From Tannerella sp. (GTDB taxonomy: Bacteria; Bacteroidota; Bacteroidia; Bacteroidales; Tannerellaceae), in NCBI GenBank assembly GCA_031267485.1, contig JAIRYY010000214.1, positions 1 through 5,517 on the forward strand: a DNA stretch of 5,517 nucleotides, given 5' to 3'. Of this stretch, positions 1 through 5,386 are shown one piece after another. The translations under genes were made by a program, and so were the position numbers. The notes under the pieces are model-generated. The model did no database searches. It was not told the origin of the DNA and worked only from the letters and a program-made list of their open reading frames with translations. How positions within the stretch are numbered: the stretch's first letter is position 1; each line of letters opens with the position of its first letter.

Positions 1-123
1 GAGATAAAGCATGAAGAACTGGATTTGGATAAAATAACAAACCTGGAATTAATGAAGTTAATAAACGACAAATTGCCTGATGATAATTCCATACTGGCAT
101 TATACAGTATAAATAATAACTGA
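1..123 (+). CDS. 3' end of a truncated gene, possibly a six-bladed beta-propeller protein
   Basis: Frame 1 is open from the window edge for 40 codons and stops with TGA at 121-123. The visible peptide is hydrophilic, with an amphipathic stretch (LDLDKITNLELMKLINDKL) followed by DDNSILALYSINNN. An acidic/Asn turn followed by a short hydrophobic beta strand at the extreme C-terminus is how Bacteroidales six-bladed propeller proteins usually end, and the two propellers in this window end comparably (DEQIIRFEI and GFVITRYKL). The family is therefore a guess from 40 residues and from neighbourhood. The gene converges on the minus-strand regulator ending at 278. Codon use is AT-rich, as in that regulator. 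The opposite strand is also open to the window edge here, but its translation looks like a shadow. Confidence 0.5.
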   Translation, partial: EIKHEELDLDKITNLELMKLINDKLPDDNSILALYSINNN

Positions 124-186
124 TGTTACGCACTGCAACAAATGCCATGCCGGCAAGCCCGAGTCCGAAGGACGTGATTTCCATAA

Positions 187-245
187 CCGCAGGCCGCCGA
201 CCTGCGGCGAAAGAGCAGCACATACTCCTGCTGCCTGAAAGGCAG
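187..245. terminator. Hairpin cluster between convergent genes, possible terminator
   Basis: Two perfect stems lie in the gap between the convergent gene ends at 123 and 278. CCGCAGG (187-193) pairs with CCTGCGG (201-207) around a 7-nt loop. CTGCCT (231-236) pairs with AGGCAG (240-245) around GAA; a competing stem GCAGCA (215-220)/TGCTGC (229-234) overlaps it. No clear T-tract follows on either strand, so an intrinsic terminator role rests mainly on position. The gap is visibly more GC-rich than the genes on both sides. Confidence 0.35.
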
Positions 246-277
246 GACAGTTTCCGTATCGACAACGCTGGTGCGGG

Positions 278-1294
278 TCAAACAGTCACTTTATACCCAG
301 CCATCACCCGCAATTGATATCCTTTTGAACAAGGCTCCATGGTTATTTCCATAATCGCGTTGGCCTCCAGTGTCCGACGTGAACGGCTCACTAACTGATG
401 GAGACGGTTTATACCTTTATCTACATTAATATTTCCATACAATACCGGAATGAGGTCATTATAAGTTGCATAATATTCGGGACATTTTAAAAGAGCCTCT
501 ACCAGTACGGGAAAGTCTTTGGCTATTTTGATATTTTTGTTCCGGCAGGTTAAATTGCATTTATTCTTATCCAGCCGGATTGGAATTACTGTCCGGTCGG
601 ATAGATTTATTAATTGTTTCTGTGGTTTTTTCTTCCGGAAAACCGGATAAATCAGAAAACCGGTCAGAAGCAGCCAAATGGATGTGCCCCAGGTAAAAAT
701 GGAATCGGAGTTACGAATGATACAAAAAAAAGTCGTTCCAATATGCGATTGGACACTGATTTTCCCATCAATATCCAAATAGCATTTCGACGTCACAAAA
801 ACTGGAGTATGAAACAATGTATCGGGATTACTGTAAAATACTTCACCGGTATGATCATTCGTATAGCAGACAATTGTTCTTGCTCTGATATTCCTTTCAC
901 GCAATCCGGCATTGAAAAGACTGTCAAATCTGATTATATTCAGAGGATTTATCTGTGCAAGGATTGTTTGCTGGGCTATCGCATTTTTTGCAGTAAGACT
1001 TAAATTTCGTATGGAATCCGTATTTTCCACATGAATATGGGAAATCCCCTCCTGTTCGATAATAATTTTGGATGCGGCATCATCGGAGATATATCCAAAA
1101 TGCAGCTGTATTTTCATTTCGTTCAATCTGTTTTCCCGATCAACATCTATCGTTTGATAAAAAATACGTTCGCTCTCGGTATGCAGATTTGCTTTGCCCC
1201 TCCGATATGCATGCGGAAGAAGAACAAGCCCATATATGACGGTTGCGCTTGCCAGAAGACACACGGTACGATATTTTTTCAACATTATGTTCAT
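278..1294 (-). CDS. Membrane-anchored regulator with C-terminal OmpR/PhoB-type winged helix
   Basis: The 338-residue protein (from ATG at 1294) has a basic start (LKKYR), a first membrane segment at about 11-27, a periplasmic domain to about 200, a second segment at about 202-219, and RKKK at 220-223. By the positive-inside rule both ends are cytoplasmic. Residues ~230-332 fit the winged-helix fold of response-regulator output domains: an N-terminal beta region, a helix (FPVLVEALLKCPE), DLIPVLYG, the recognition-helix-like RLHQLVSRSRRTLE (297-310), and the wing hairpin ending GYQL (325-328). There is no receiver domain, so it would sense through the periplasmic part and bind DNA directly, as ToxR-like proteins do, but with the DNA-binding domain at the C-terminus. 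It is divergent from the NVEALA module and probably regulates it (inference). Other starts are TTG at 1300 and ATG at 1285; ATG 1294 suits the promoter at 1318-1325. The fold call is firm; the target is not shown. Confidence 0.8.
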   Translation of the reverse strand: MNIMLKKYRTVCLLASATVIYGLVLLPHAYRRGKANLHTESERIFYQTIDVDRENRLNEMKIQLHFGYISDDAASKIIIEQEGISHIHVENTDSIRNLSLTAKNAIAQQTILAQINPLNIIRFDSLFNAGLRERNIRARTIVCYTNDHTGEVFYSNPDTLFHTPVFVTSKCYLDIDGKISVQSHIGTTFFCIIRNSDSIFTWGTSIWLLLTGFLIYPVFRKKKPQKQLINLSDRTVIPIRLDKNKCNLTCRNKNIKIAKDFPVLVEALLKCPEYYATYNDLIPVLYGNINVDKGINRLHQLVSRSRRTLEANAIMEITMEPCSKGYQLRVMAGYKVTV

Positions 1295-1317
1295 AAACAA
1301 AACACTATAACAATGTT

Positions 1318-1325
1318 CAAAGATA
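1318..1325 (-). promoter_or_regulatory. Promoter -7 element of the membrane regulator gene
   Basis: On the minus strand the sequence reads TATCTTTG, a full match to the Bacteroidetes -7 consensus TAnnTTTG. About 21 bp upstream lies TATG (1347-1350), a 3-of-4 match to the -33 TTTG. Transcription would begin near 1311-1314, leaving a leader of roughly 20 nt before ATG 1294. No Shine-Dalgarno sequence is visible, which is common in this phylum. Confidence 0.55.
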
Positions 1326-1421
1326 TTGGTTTTTTTTCATTTATTGCATAAAAAAGTTCTTTTTGAGGACATATTTTTTATTCCGGCAAATTTTCAGCAC
1401 TTCGTCAGTATTTTTATGTTG

Positions 1422-1443
1422 TTTTTCAGTGATTTTTCAGCGA
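1422..1443 (+). promoter_or_regulatory. 11-bp tandem direct repeat upstream of the NVEALA promoter, candidate operator
   Basis: TTTTTCAGTGA (1422-1432) is followed directly by TTTTTCAGCGA (1433-1443), 10 of 11 bases identical. A third weaker copy, ATTTTCAGCAC, lies at 1390-1400. The pair ends 5 bp before the -33 element at 1449. OmpR/PhoB-type winged-helix proteins typically bind tandem direct repeats with about 11-bp spacing, and the divergently transcribed neighbour carries such a domain, so this is the obvious candidate site for it. The repeat is seen; the binding is inferred. Confidence 0.5.
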
Positions 1444-1448
1444 AATTA

Positions 1449-1480
1449 TTTGTTCTCTTCTGCCGTTATCCATAAGTTTG
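1449..1480 (+). promoter_or_regulatory. Bacteroidetes-type promoter of NVEALA module 1
   Basis: TTTG (1449-1452) and TAAGTTTG (1473-1480) are exact matches to the -33 and -7 consensus elements, separated by 20 bp, which is the preferred spacing. Transcription would start near 1485-1490, giving a short AT-rich leader to ATG 1505. This promoter should drive the peptide, the propeller lipoprotein and the DUF1573 lipoprotein as one transcript. Confidence 0.75.
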
Positions 1481-1504
1481 CACGAAATTTTCAATATATA
1501 GTAT

Positions 1505-1729
1505 ATGAAACATCAGTCAAAAATCAAATGGGGAATGGTATTTTTTGTGGTCACGACAGTATCATTCCTGAATCTTGTAAAGAAAGAAACAAAAAATCTG
1601 GACGAGATTGTTTATGAGAATGTGGAAGCGCTAGCTTCAGATGAAGGCGGTTGGTATATGTGTGCCGGTACGGGTAGTGTCAACTGCTATGGGTATTATG
1701 TCGAAATCAAGGTAGGTCTGTACAGATGA
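1505..1729 (+). CDS. NVEALA family small peptide 1
   Basis: This 74-residue protein has a basic N-terminus (KHQSKIK), a hydrophobic segment at about 9-25, a charged linker, and the motif ENVEALASDE with NVEALA at 39-44. The predicted mature part after the motif is about 30 residues, rich in Gly and Tyr, with two cysteines (C53, C61). NVEALA peptides are small Bacteroidales proteins that appear to be exported; ALA at the end of the motif resembles a signal peptidase AxA site but lies unusually far from the hydrophobic segment. Their function is not established to my knowledge. The gene sits 25 bp downstream of a consensus promoter, and its TGA overlaps the ATG of the propeller gene (ATGA, 1726-1729), so translation of the two is probably coupled. 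ATG 1505 is the natural start; it places the hydrophobic segment correctly. Confidence 0.85.
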   Translation: MKHQSKIKWGMVFFVVTTVSFLNLVKKETKNLDEIVYENVEALASDEGGWYMCAGTGSVNCYGYYVEIKVGLYR

Positions 1730-2781
1730 AGGTTTGTAATTATGTGATGCTGATATTGTGCATGTTTTCCTGTACGGTCGATTACGGGGAACACTATGTA
1801 CGCTACAACGGTTTTCCTGAAGAAATCATGCTGAAGGCCGTGGCGGAGACCGTTCAACCGGATACTGTTTTTCTCCGCTATCCCTTCCGGATAGCCGTGC
1901 GCGACAGTCTGGCGGTTGTGATGGACCTGCACAATACGGACTATTACTTTCATGCTTTCACTTATCCCGACTGGAAATACGTGGCCGCTTTCGGACGGCG
2001 TGGCGAAGGACCGGAAGAGATGCTTTCGGCCGAGACATTCCGATTCCTGTCGTACGATTCACTTTGGGCTTTGGATGCCAACAGGCAGCAAATCTCCCGC
2101 TGGCGCATTTCTCCGGTAGAGCGTTCGGCCGAAAGACTCGAAGTGATTGATCTGGACAAATCGCTTGTCCGCACACTCGATTTCTGCGTGACGGACGACG
2201 GTTTTATTGTCCCCGACTATCTGGGAGCCTTCCGCTACCACCGACTCTCGCCACAAGGAGAAACGATTCGTTCCGAAGGTGACATTCCCACCGAAAAGAA
2301 ACGGGACGACGGTTCCCGTCCAGCGCTCGCCCAAGCGTGGCGGAGCTTTGTCAATTTTCATCCCCGGCGTGACATCCTGGTCATGGCTACACAACTGGGG
2401 GAAACACTGGAAATCTTTCACCTGAAAGACAGTGTCCGAACGGTCGTCTACGGCCCGTATGGAGAACCCGAATTTCGAATCGTACAGAACGAAAGCATCC
2501 CCATCGGCATCATGGGATTCAGTGACGTATGCGTAACGGACAGTTTTATCTATGCCGTCTTTCACGGGCGCACATTCAGAGATATACAGGCAGTCCTGCA
2601 AAAAGGTGAACCGTCTGAAAGCGGTGGACGGTCGATTTATGTTTTCGACCTGAATGGAAAACCGGCACGGAAATACACCCTTGACAGGGCCATTTACGGA
2701 ATAAACGTGGACGAACAGAAGCGCATCATTACGGCTACAGATGTAAACCACGACGAACAGATTATCCGATTCGAAATTTAA
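1726..2781 (+). CDS. TolB-like six-bladed beta-propeller lipoprotein 1
   Basis: This 351-residue protein starts with a short hydrophobic signal (residues ~5-15) ending in the lipobox-like MFSC, with Cys16 the probable lipidated residue, so it should be anchored in the envelope. The rest is beta-rich, with repeated aromatic and Asp/Gly turns. FGRRGEGPEEM at 89-99 matches the Gly-rich GxGxGPxE signature of the TolB-like propeller family (Pfam TolB_like). The end (IIRFEI) fits a closing blade strand. The start overlaps the NVEALA stop by 4 bp, and the DUF1573 gene begins 5 bp after the stop, so all three form one operon. The family commonly neighbours NVEALA peptides, suggesting a role in their display, sensing or handling (inference). 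No catalytic residues are apparent. Composition is intermediate between the AT-rich peptide gene and the GC-rich gene that follows. Confidence 0.85.
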   Translation: MKVCNYVMLILCMFSCTVDYGEHYVRYNGFPEEIMLKAVAETVQPDTVFLRYPFRIAVRDSLAVVMDLHNTDYYFHAFTYPDWKYVAAFGRRGEGPEEMLSAETFRFLSYDSLWALDANRQQISRWRISPVERSAERLEVIDLDKSLVRTLDFCVTDDGFIVPDYLGAFRYHRLSPQGETIRSEGDIPTEKKRDDGSRPALAQAWRSFVNFHPRRDILVMATQLGETLEIFHLKDSVRTVVYGPYGEPEFRIVQNESIPIGIMGFSDVCVTDSFIYAVFHGRTFRDIQAVLQKGEPSESGGRSIYVFDLNGKPARKYTLDRAIYGINVDEQKRIITATDVNHDEQIIRFEI

Positions 2782-2786
2782 TTGTT

Positions 2787-3659
2787 ATGAAATCTATTAT
2801 TCTTGGGTTACTGGTTTTATCCTTGATTTCCTGCAAAGAGGACAAACGGCGCGCCGACGTGCAGAAAATCGTATCGGAATGGACCGGCCGTCAGGTACTC
2901 ATCCCGGACGATGTCCCCTGCGTGGTTGCAGGCGGGGAGGCGGACTGCGTGCCGCTGTCCGGCGGCGCGCCGTACCGTATACTGATGTATGTGGATTCCG
3001 TCGGCTGCCTCAGCTGCAACCTGCGGTTGCCCTACTGGGCCGCGATTCTGGCCGAGGCCGATTCGCTGTTCCCCGGAAAGGTCGATTTCCTGTTTTTCTT
3101 CCAGCCGAAGGATCAAAAGGAACTGACGTATCTGCTCCGCCGCGACGGTTTCCGCCATCCGGTGTTCATCGACCGCGAAAACCGGCTGGACCGTCTGAAC
3201 CGCTTCCCGGCGCCGACGGAATACCGCTGCTTTCTGCTCGACGGCGACAACCGCGTCGTGATGGTAGGCAACCCCGCGCTCAATCCCGGCGTCTGGGAAC
3301 TGTACAAACGGCAGATCGGCGGGACGGCTGCGCCGGAGCAGGAAACCGCACGCACCACCGTCCGTCCGGACACGCCGGAACAGAATCTTGGTTCGATGAA
3401 AACGGGCGAGACCTATGCGTGTACATTCGTATTAATGAACACGGGCGACCGTCCGCTCGCGATCACCGACATCGTCACCTCGTGCGGCTGCACGACGCCC
3501 TCGTGGAGCCGGCAGCCCGTCGCCCCCGGCAAAACGGTGGAAATCCGCGTCGAAGTAACACCCGACGCGCCGGGCGCCTTCAGAAAGACGCTCACGGTCT
3601 ACGGCAACATGGAGAATGCCCCGCTGCATCTGACAATAGCGGGCGAAGTAATCAATTAA
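2787..3659 (+). CDS. Lipoprotein with thioredoxin-like domain and C-terminal DUF1573 domain
   Basis: The 290-residue product has a lipoprotein signal ending LISC (Cys16). Residues ~60-177 look like a thioredoxin-fold domain: a strand (YRILMYVDSVG), CLSC at 74-77, a helix, VDFLFFFQP, HPVFIDRENRLDRLN, then FLLDGDNRVVMVGNP. CLSC follows the first strand where a redox CxxC would sit, but lacks the WCxxC/cis-Pro look of a standard thioredoxin, so redox activity is possible, not shown. Residues ~197-288 match DUF1573 (Pfam): NLGSMKTGE, FVLMNTGDRPLAITDI, SCGCTTPSW (232-240), VAPGKTVEIRVEVTP, and a final strand to GEV; this is an immunoglobulin-like envelope domain with a conserved CGC. The gene starts 5 bp after the propeller stop and is last in the operon. 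A cysteine-handling partner beside cysteine-containing peptides is suggestive (inference). It is clearly GC-richer than the upstream genes. Confidence 0.87.
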   Translation: MKSIILGLLVLSLISCKEDKRRADVQKIVSEWTGRQVLIPDDVPCVVAGGEADCVPLSGGAPYRILMYVDSVGCLSCNLRLPYWAAILAEADSLFPGKVDFLFFFQPKDQKELTYLLRRDGFRHPVFIDRENRLDRLNRFPAPTEYRCFLLDGDNRVVMVGNPALNPGVWELYKRQIGGTAAPEQETARTTVRPDTPEQNLGSMKTGETYACTFVLMNTGDRPLAITDIVTSCGCTTPSWSRQPVAPGKTVEIRVEVTPDAPGAFRKTLTVYGNMENAPLHLTIAGEVIN

Positions 3660-3703
3660 TGTATGTAAAACATGAAATTGAAAGGTAAAACAAATCTGCA
3701 GGG

Positions 3704-3753
3704 AAAAAAGGGCGGAGAGTCTGTTCGTTTTTGCCAAAACAACTCTTCCGCCC
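3704..3753 (-). terminator. Strong minus-strand intrinsic terminator-like hairpin
   Basis: GGGCGGAGAGT (3710-3720) pairs with ACTCTTCCGCCC (3742-3753) over 11 bp with one bulged base, and the loop holds a further GTTTT/AAAAC stem (3727-3731 with 3736-3740). On the minus strand the stem is followed directly by six T residues (A-tract at 3704-3709), a textbook intrinsic terminator. On the plus strand no T-tract follows, so it is a weaker stop for the DUF1573 operon ending at 3659. Confidence 0.5.
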
Positions 3754-3780
3754 CGCCTTCCCTCCAAAAAAAAGAAAGGA
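3704..3780 (-). ncRNA. Candidate short intergenic RNA on the minus strand
   Basis: A full -7 match (TACTTTTG on the minus strand, 3787-3794) lies about 80 bp upstream of the minus-strand terminator-like hairpin. No minus-strand gene exists in between, so the two signals would bracket a transcript of roughly 75 nt with a short CCTCC/GGAGG stem (3761-3765 with 3778-3782) near its 5' end. No convincing -33 TTTG is seen at the right distance. The boundaries are estimates, and the RNA itself is an inference. Confidence 0.25.
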
Positions 3781-3786
3781 GGTACG

Positions 3787-3794
3787 CAAAAGTA
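3787..3794 (-). promoter_or_regulatory. Minus-strand -7 promoter-like motif
   Basis: The minus strand reads TACTTTTG, matching TAnnTTTG at all fixed positions. The matching -33 box is not evident, so this may be a chance hit in AT-rich DNA. Its interest lies in facing the terminator-like hairpin at 3704-3753. Confidence 0.3.
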
Positions 3795-3798
3795 AGCA

Positions 3799-3858
3799 TA
3801 TAATTTGAAATCCCGTCGGATTTCGGCTGTGGAAATGATTAAGCGGCAAAAAAAAAAA
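3799..3858 (+). promoter_or_regulatory. Upstream region of NVEALA peptide 2: weak promoter, hairpin, A11 tract
   Basis: TATAATTTG (3799-3807) resembles the -7 element with one extra base, but no TTTG lies 20 bp upstream. A perfect 7-bp stem, GAAATCC (3807-3813) with GGATTTC (3818-3824) and loop CGTC, follows at once, then a run of eleven A residues (3848-3858). If transcription starts near here, the peptide gene has a structured leader of about 75 nt. I found no promoter for this gene as good as the one at 1449-1480. Confidence 0.3.
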
Positions 3859-3888
3859 CAGTTTATCAATAATTTAAATTTTAGAACA

Positions 3889-4122
3889 ATGAAAAAGATT
3901 TTATTTGCAACTTTTGCAGTAGCTGTCATCGCGGTGGCGGCAGGGTTGAATGTGATGCAGAGCAGAAGCGAAATTGCTTTGTCGGATGTGGCGCTGGAGA
4001 ATGTGGAAGCGTTGGCTGATGACGAATGTTTTTCAGCTATTCCAGGGCGCTGTGGGTCAAATTGTCCGTATGAATGGTGTGGATATTGTCAGGGATTCTA
4101 TTTACAGGAATGTATTCCGTGA
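3889..4122 (+). CDS. NVEALA family small peptide 2, six-cysteine type
   Basis: From ATG 3889 the protein has 77 residues: MKKILF, a hydrophobic Ala/Val-rich segment (about 4-20), a linker with LSDVALE, NVEALA at 38-43, then a mature-like part of 34 residues. That part has six cysteines (C47, C55, C59, C64, C67, C75), an even number fitting three disulfides in an oxidising compartment. The MKK start and hydrophobic stretch decide the start; an upstream TTG (3805) would add 28 unrelated basic residues. The DNA coding for ENVEA (GAGAATGTGGAAGCG) is identical to that in peptide 1, though the mature parts are unrelated. Its activity (signal, toxin or structural) cannot be told from sequence. The propeller gene follows after 94 bp, not overlapping as in module 1. 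Confidence 0.88.
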   Translation: MKKILFATFAVAVIAVAAGLNVMQSRSEIALSDVALENVEALADDECFSAIPGRCGSNCPYEWCGYCQGFYLQECIP

Positions 4123-4153
4123 ATAAAAGAAATATCCTCTAAAGTATTAACAG

Positions 4154-4187
4154 CAGGAAGCCGTTTGACAGCGGCTTCCTGTCAAAC
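4154..4187 (+). promoter_or_regulatory. Two mutually exclusive hairpins between peptide 2 and propeller 2
   Basis: CAGGAAGCCG (4154-4163) pairs perfectly with CGGCTTCCTG (4172-4181), a 10-bp stem with loop TTTGACAG. That loop, with the preceding G, also pairs perfectly with CTGTCAAAC (GTTTGACAG 4163-4171 with 4179-4187), a 9-bp stem with loop CGGCTTC. The two cannot coexist. No T-tract follows, so a simple intrinsic terminator is unlikely; partial attenuation, 3'-end stabilisation of the peptide mRNA, or a processing site would suit the position. Confidence 0.55.
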
Positions 4188-4216
4188 CAGACAACAAATT
4201 TATAAATAACAATCCT

Positions 4217-5230
4217 ATGAAAATCAAATTTGAACATTCATTAATTACAGTATTTCTGCTCTGTGGATGCAACAGGCAGACGGGCGATTTTCTGAGTAAT
4301 CCCCGGAAAATACACGGCGAGGCCATCGCCGCAGACTGCCTGATCGGTTCGCCCGTGGAAATCGTATGCAGTGATTCGTACCTGTTTTTCTACGACCGGT
4401 ATGACGGGCAGATGATCACCATGCTGGATGCCGCAAACGGCCGGCGCCTTCGCCGCTTCATAAACGAAGGACAGGGTCCGGACGATGCCCTCCCTCCGCT
4501 GAAACTTTCCGTCGCCGAAGGCGGCAAACTGGAAGTGTTTCAAATACAGAACGGCCGCATGCGCGAATACGACGCAGGCAGCCTGGCCGATGCGACGACG
4601 AAAGACCCGTTCCGCGAGCGCGTGCTCGAAGACAGACCCGCCAACGTCAGAAAAACGGCGGACGGCTTCGTCGGCATCGGCATGTACGAAGACGGCCGCT
4701 ACCGCCTCTACGACGAAACGGGCAAGGCCGTCGGCGCCGTCGGCCGGTATCCGTTTCGCGGAAAAGACATGTCCGCCCAGGAAGCCTTCTTTCTCTATCA
4801 GGGCGTGCTCTGCGCCAGTCCGGACGGGACGCATTTCGCCCTGGGCAGCGCCTATTGCGACAACCTGGAGTTCTATCGCGTCGAGAAAGGCGGCGCCACG
4901 CCGGTCCGTCAGTATGAAACCGTCGACGTGTCGGGCCATTTCGACCGGCAGGTCATCCTGGACGACGACTGCGTGATGAACTACAAAGCCGCCTGCGGAA
5001 CGGAACGCTACTGCTACATGCTCTATTCCGGCGAAAAATTCGGAGAACGCCACGTACGGAGCACCGGCGGGAAAACCGTCATCGTGTTCGACTGGAAAGG
5101 CAATCATGTCCGTACACTCGAAACCGCCGAAACCGTCTACTCGTTCTGCGTGGATGAGGCAAACGGTATTTTATATGCCGTCACGCGCGACGGAGAAGAA
5201 GGATTCGTCATCACCCGTTACAAACTCTAA
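4217..5230 (+). CDS. TolB-like six-bladed beta-propeller lipoprotein 2
   Basis: The 337-residue protein begins with a basic/hydrophobic signal and the lipobox LCGC, with Cys18 the likely lipidated residue. The family signature appears as FINEGQGPDD at 81-90, aligned with FGRRGEGPEE of the first propeller, and the closing region (VIVFDWKGNHVRTLE, then ILYAVTRDGEEGFVITRYKL) parallels IYVFDLNGKPARKY and IIRFEI there. The two are homologous but distant, so this is an old divergence and not a recent tandem copy. It differs from propeller 1 in its GC-rich codon use and in having a separate leader: 94 bp with alternative hairpins separates it from its peptide gene. I see no promoter of its own just upstream, so it is probably transcribed by read-through. 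No DUF1573 gene follows. Role inferred only: envelope partner of peptide 2. Confidence 0.84.
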   Translation: MKIKFEHSLITVFLLCGCNRQTGDFLSNPRKIHGEAIAADCLIGSPVEIVCSDSYLFFYDRYDGQMITMLDAANGRRLRRFINEGQGPDDALPPLKLSVAEGGKLEVFQIQNGRMREYDAGSLADATTKDPFRERVLEDRPANVRKTADGFVGIGMYEDGRYRLYDETGKAVGAVGRYPFRGKDMSAQEAFFLYQGVLCASPDGTHFALGSAYCDNLEFYRVEKGGATPVRQYETVDVSGHFDRQVILDDDCVMNYKAACGTERYCYMLYSGEKFGERHVRSTGGKTVIVFDWKGNHVRTLETAETVYSFCVDEANGILYAVTRDGEEGFVITRYKL

Positions 5231-5241
5231 ACGTCAGGACG

Positions 5242-5337
5242 ATGAAAAAGATAATCCTGTTTTCACATCTTCAGATTCGCCGTCTTTTGCAGGCTGATAC
5301 GAATCGTGATGCACGGGGTTTCCGTTTTTATCCGTAA
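5242..5337 (+). CDS. Short ORF with lipoprotein-like start, possible gene remnant
   Basis: ATG 5242, 11 bp after the propeller stop, opens 31 codons beginning MKKIILF and containing LLQADTN. In module 1 this slot holds the DUF1573 lipoprotein, which starts MKSIILGL. LLQADTN resembles a lipobox (LLQAC) with Asp in place of Cys. It could be the decayed start of a third lipoprotein gene, but the similarity is short, the hydrophobic core is interrupted by charged residues, and its end overlaps the minus-strand tail at 5328. It may be chance. Confidence 0.2.
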   Translation: MKKIILFSHLQIRRLLQADTNRDARGFRFYP

Positions 5338-5386
5338 AACGCGTCCGCCTCCGGGTGATTGCCGCCCGCTGTCCGCAAATTCCCGT

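Noticed and set aside
1..226. Minus-strand reading frame open to the window edge, containing a hydrophobic stretch (MEITSFGLGLAGMAFVAV)
   Set aside because: It lies opposite the more protein-like plus-strand frame with a family-like C-terminus, and past the hydrophobic part the translation looks random. Sequence left of position 1 would decide.
123..317. 64-codon plus-strand ORF starting at TGATG directly after the partial gene
   Set aside because: It overlaps the 3' end of the regulator gene, has a low-complexity translation with no recognisable domain, and runs through the hairpin cluster; the TGATG overlap alone is not enough.
2879..3688. 269-codon alternative-frame ORF over the DUF1573 gene
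   Set aside because: Its translation is Arg/Pro-rich, the hallmark of a shifted frame in GC-rich DNA; the main frame shows clear domains.
3805..3888. N-terminal extension of NVEALA peptide 2 from TTG 3805
   Set aside because: The extra 28 residues are basic, come from the hairpin and A11 tract, and precede a perfectly good MKKILF signal start.
4164..4186. H-type pseudoknot from the loop of the 10-bp hairpin pairing with TCAAA at 4182-4186
   Set aside because: Both crossing loops would have zero length across a 10-bp stem, which is sterically unreasonable; two alternative hairpins explain the pairing.
4241..5107. 288-codon minus-strand ORF opposite propeller 2
   Set aside because: Long antisense frames are expected opposite GC-rich genes; the translation has no recognisable domain, while the plus strand has a lipobox and propeller signature.
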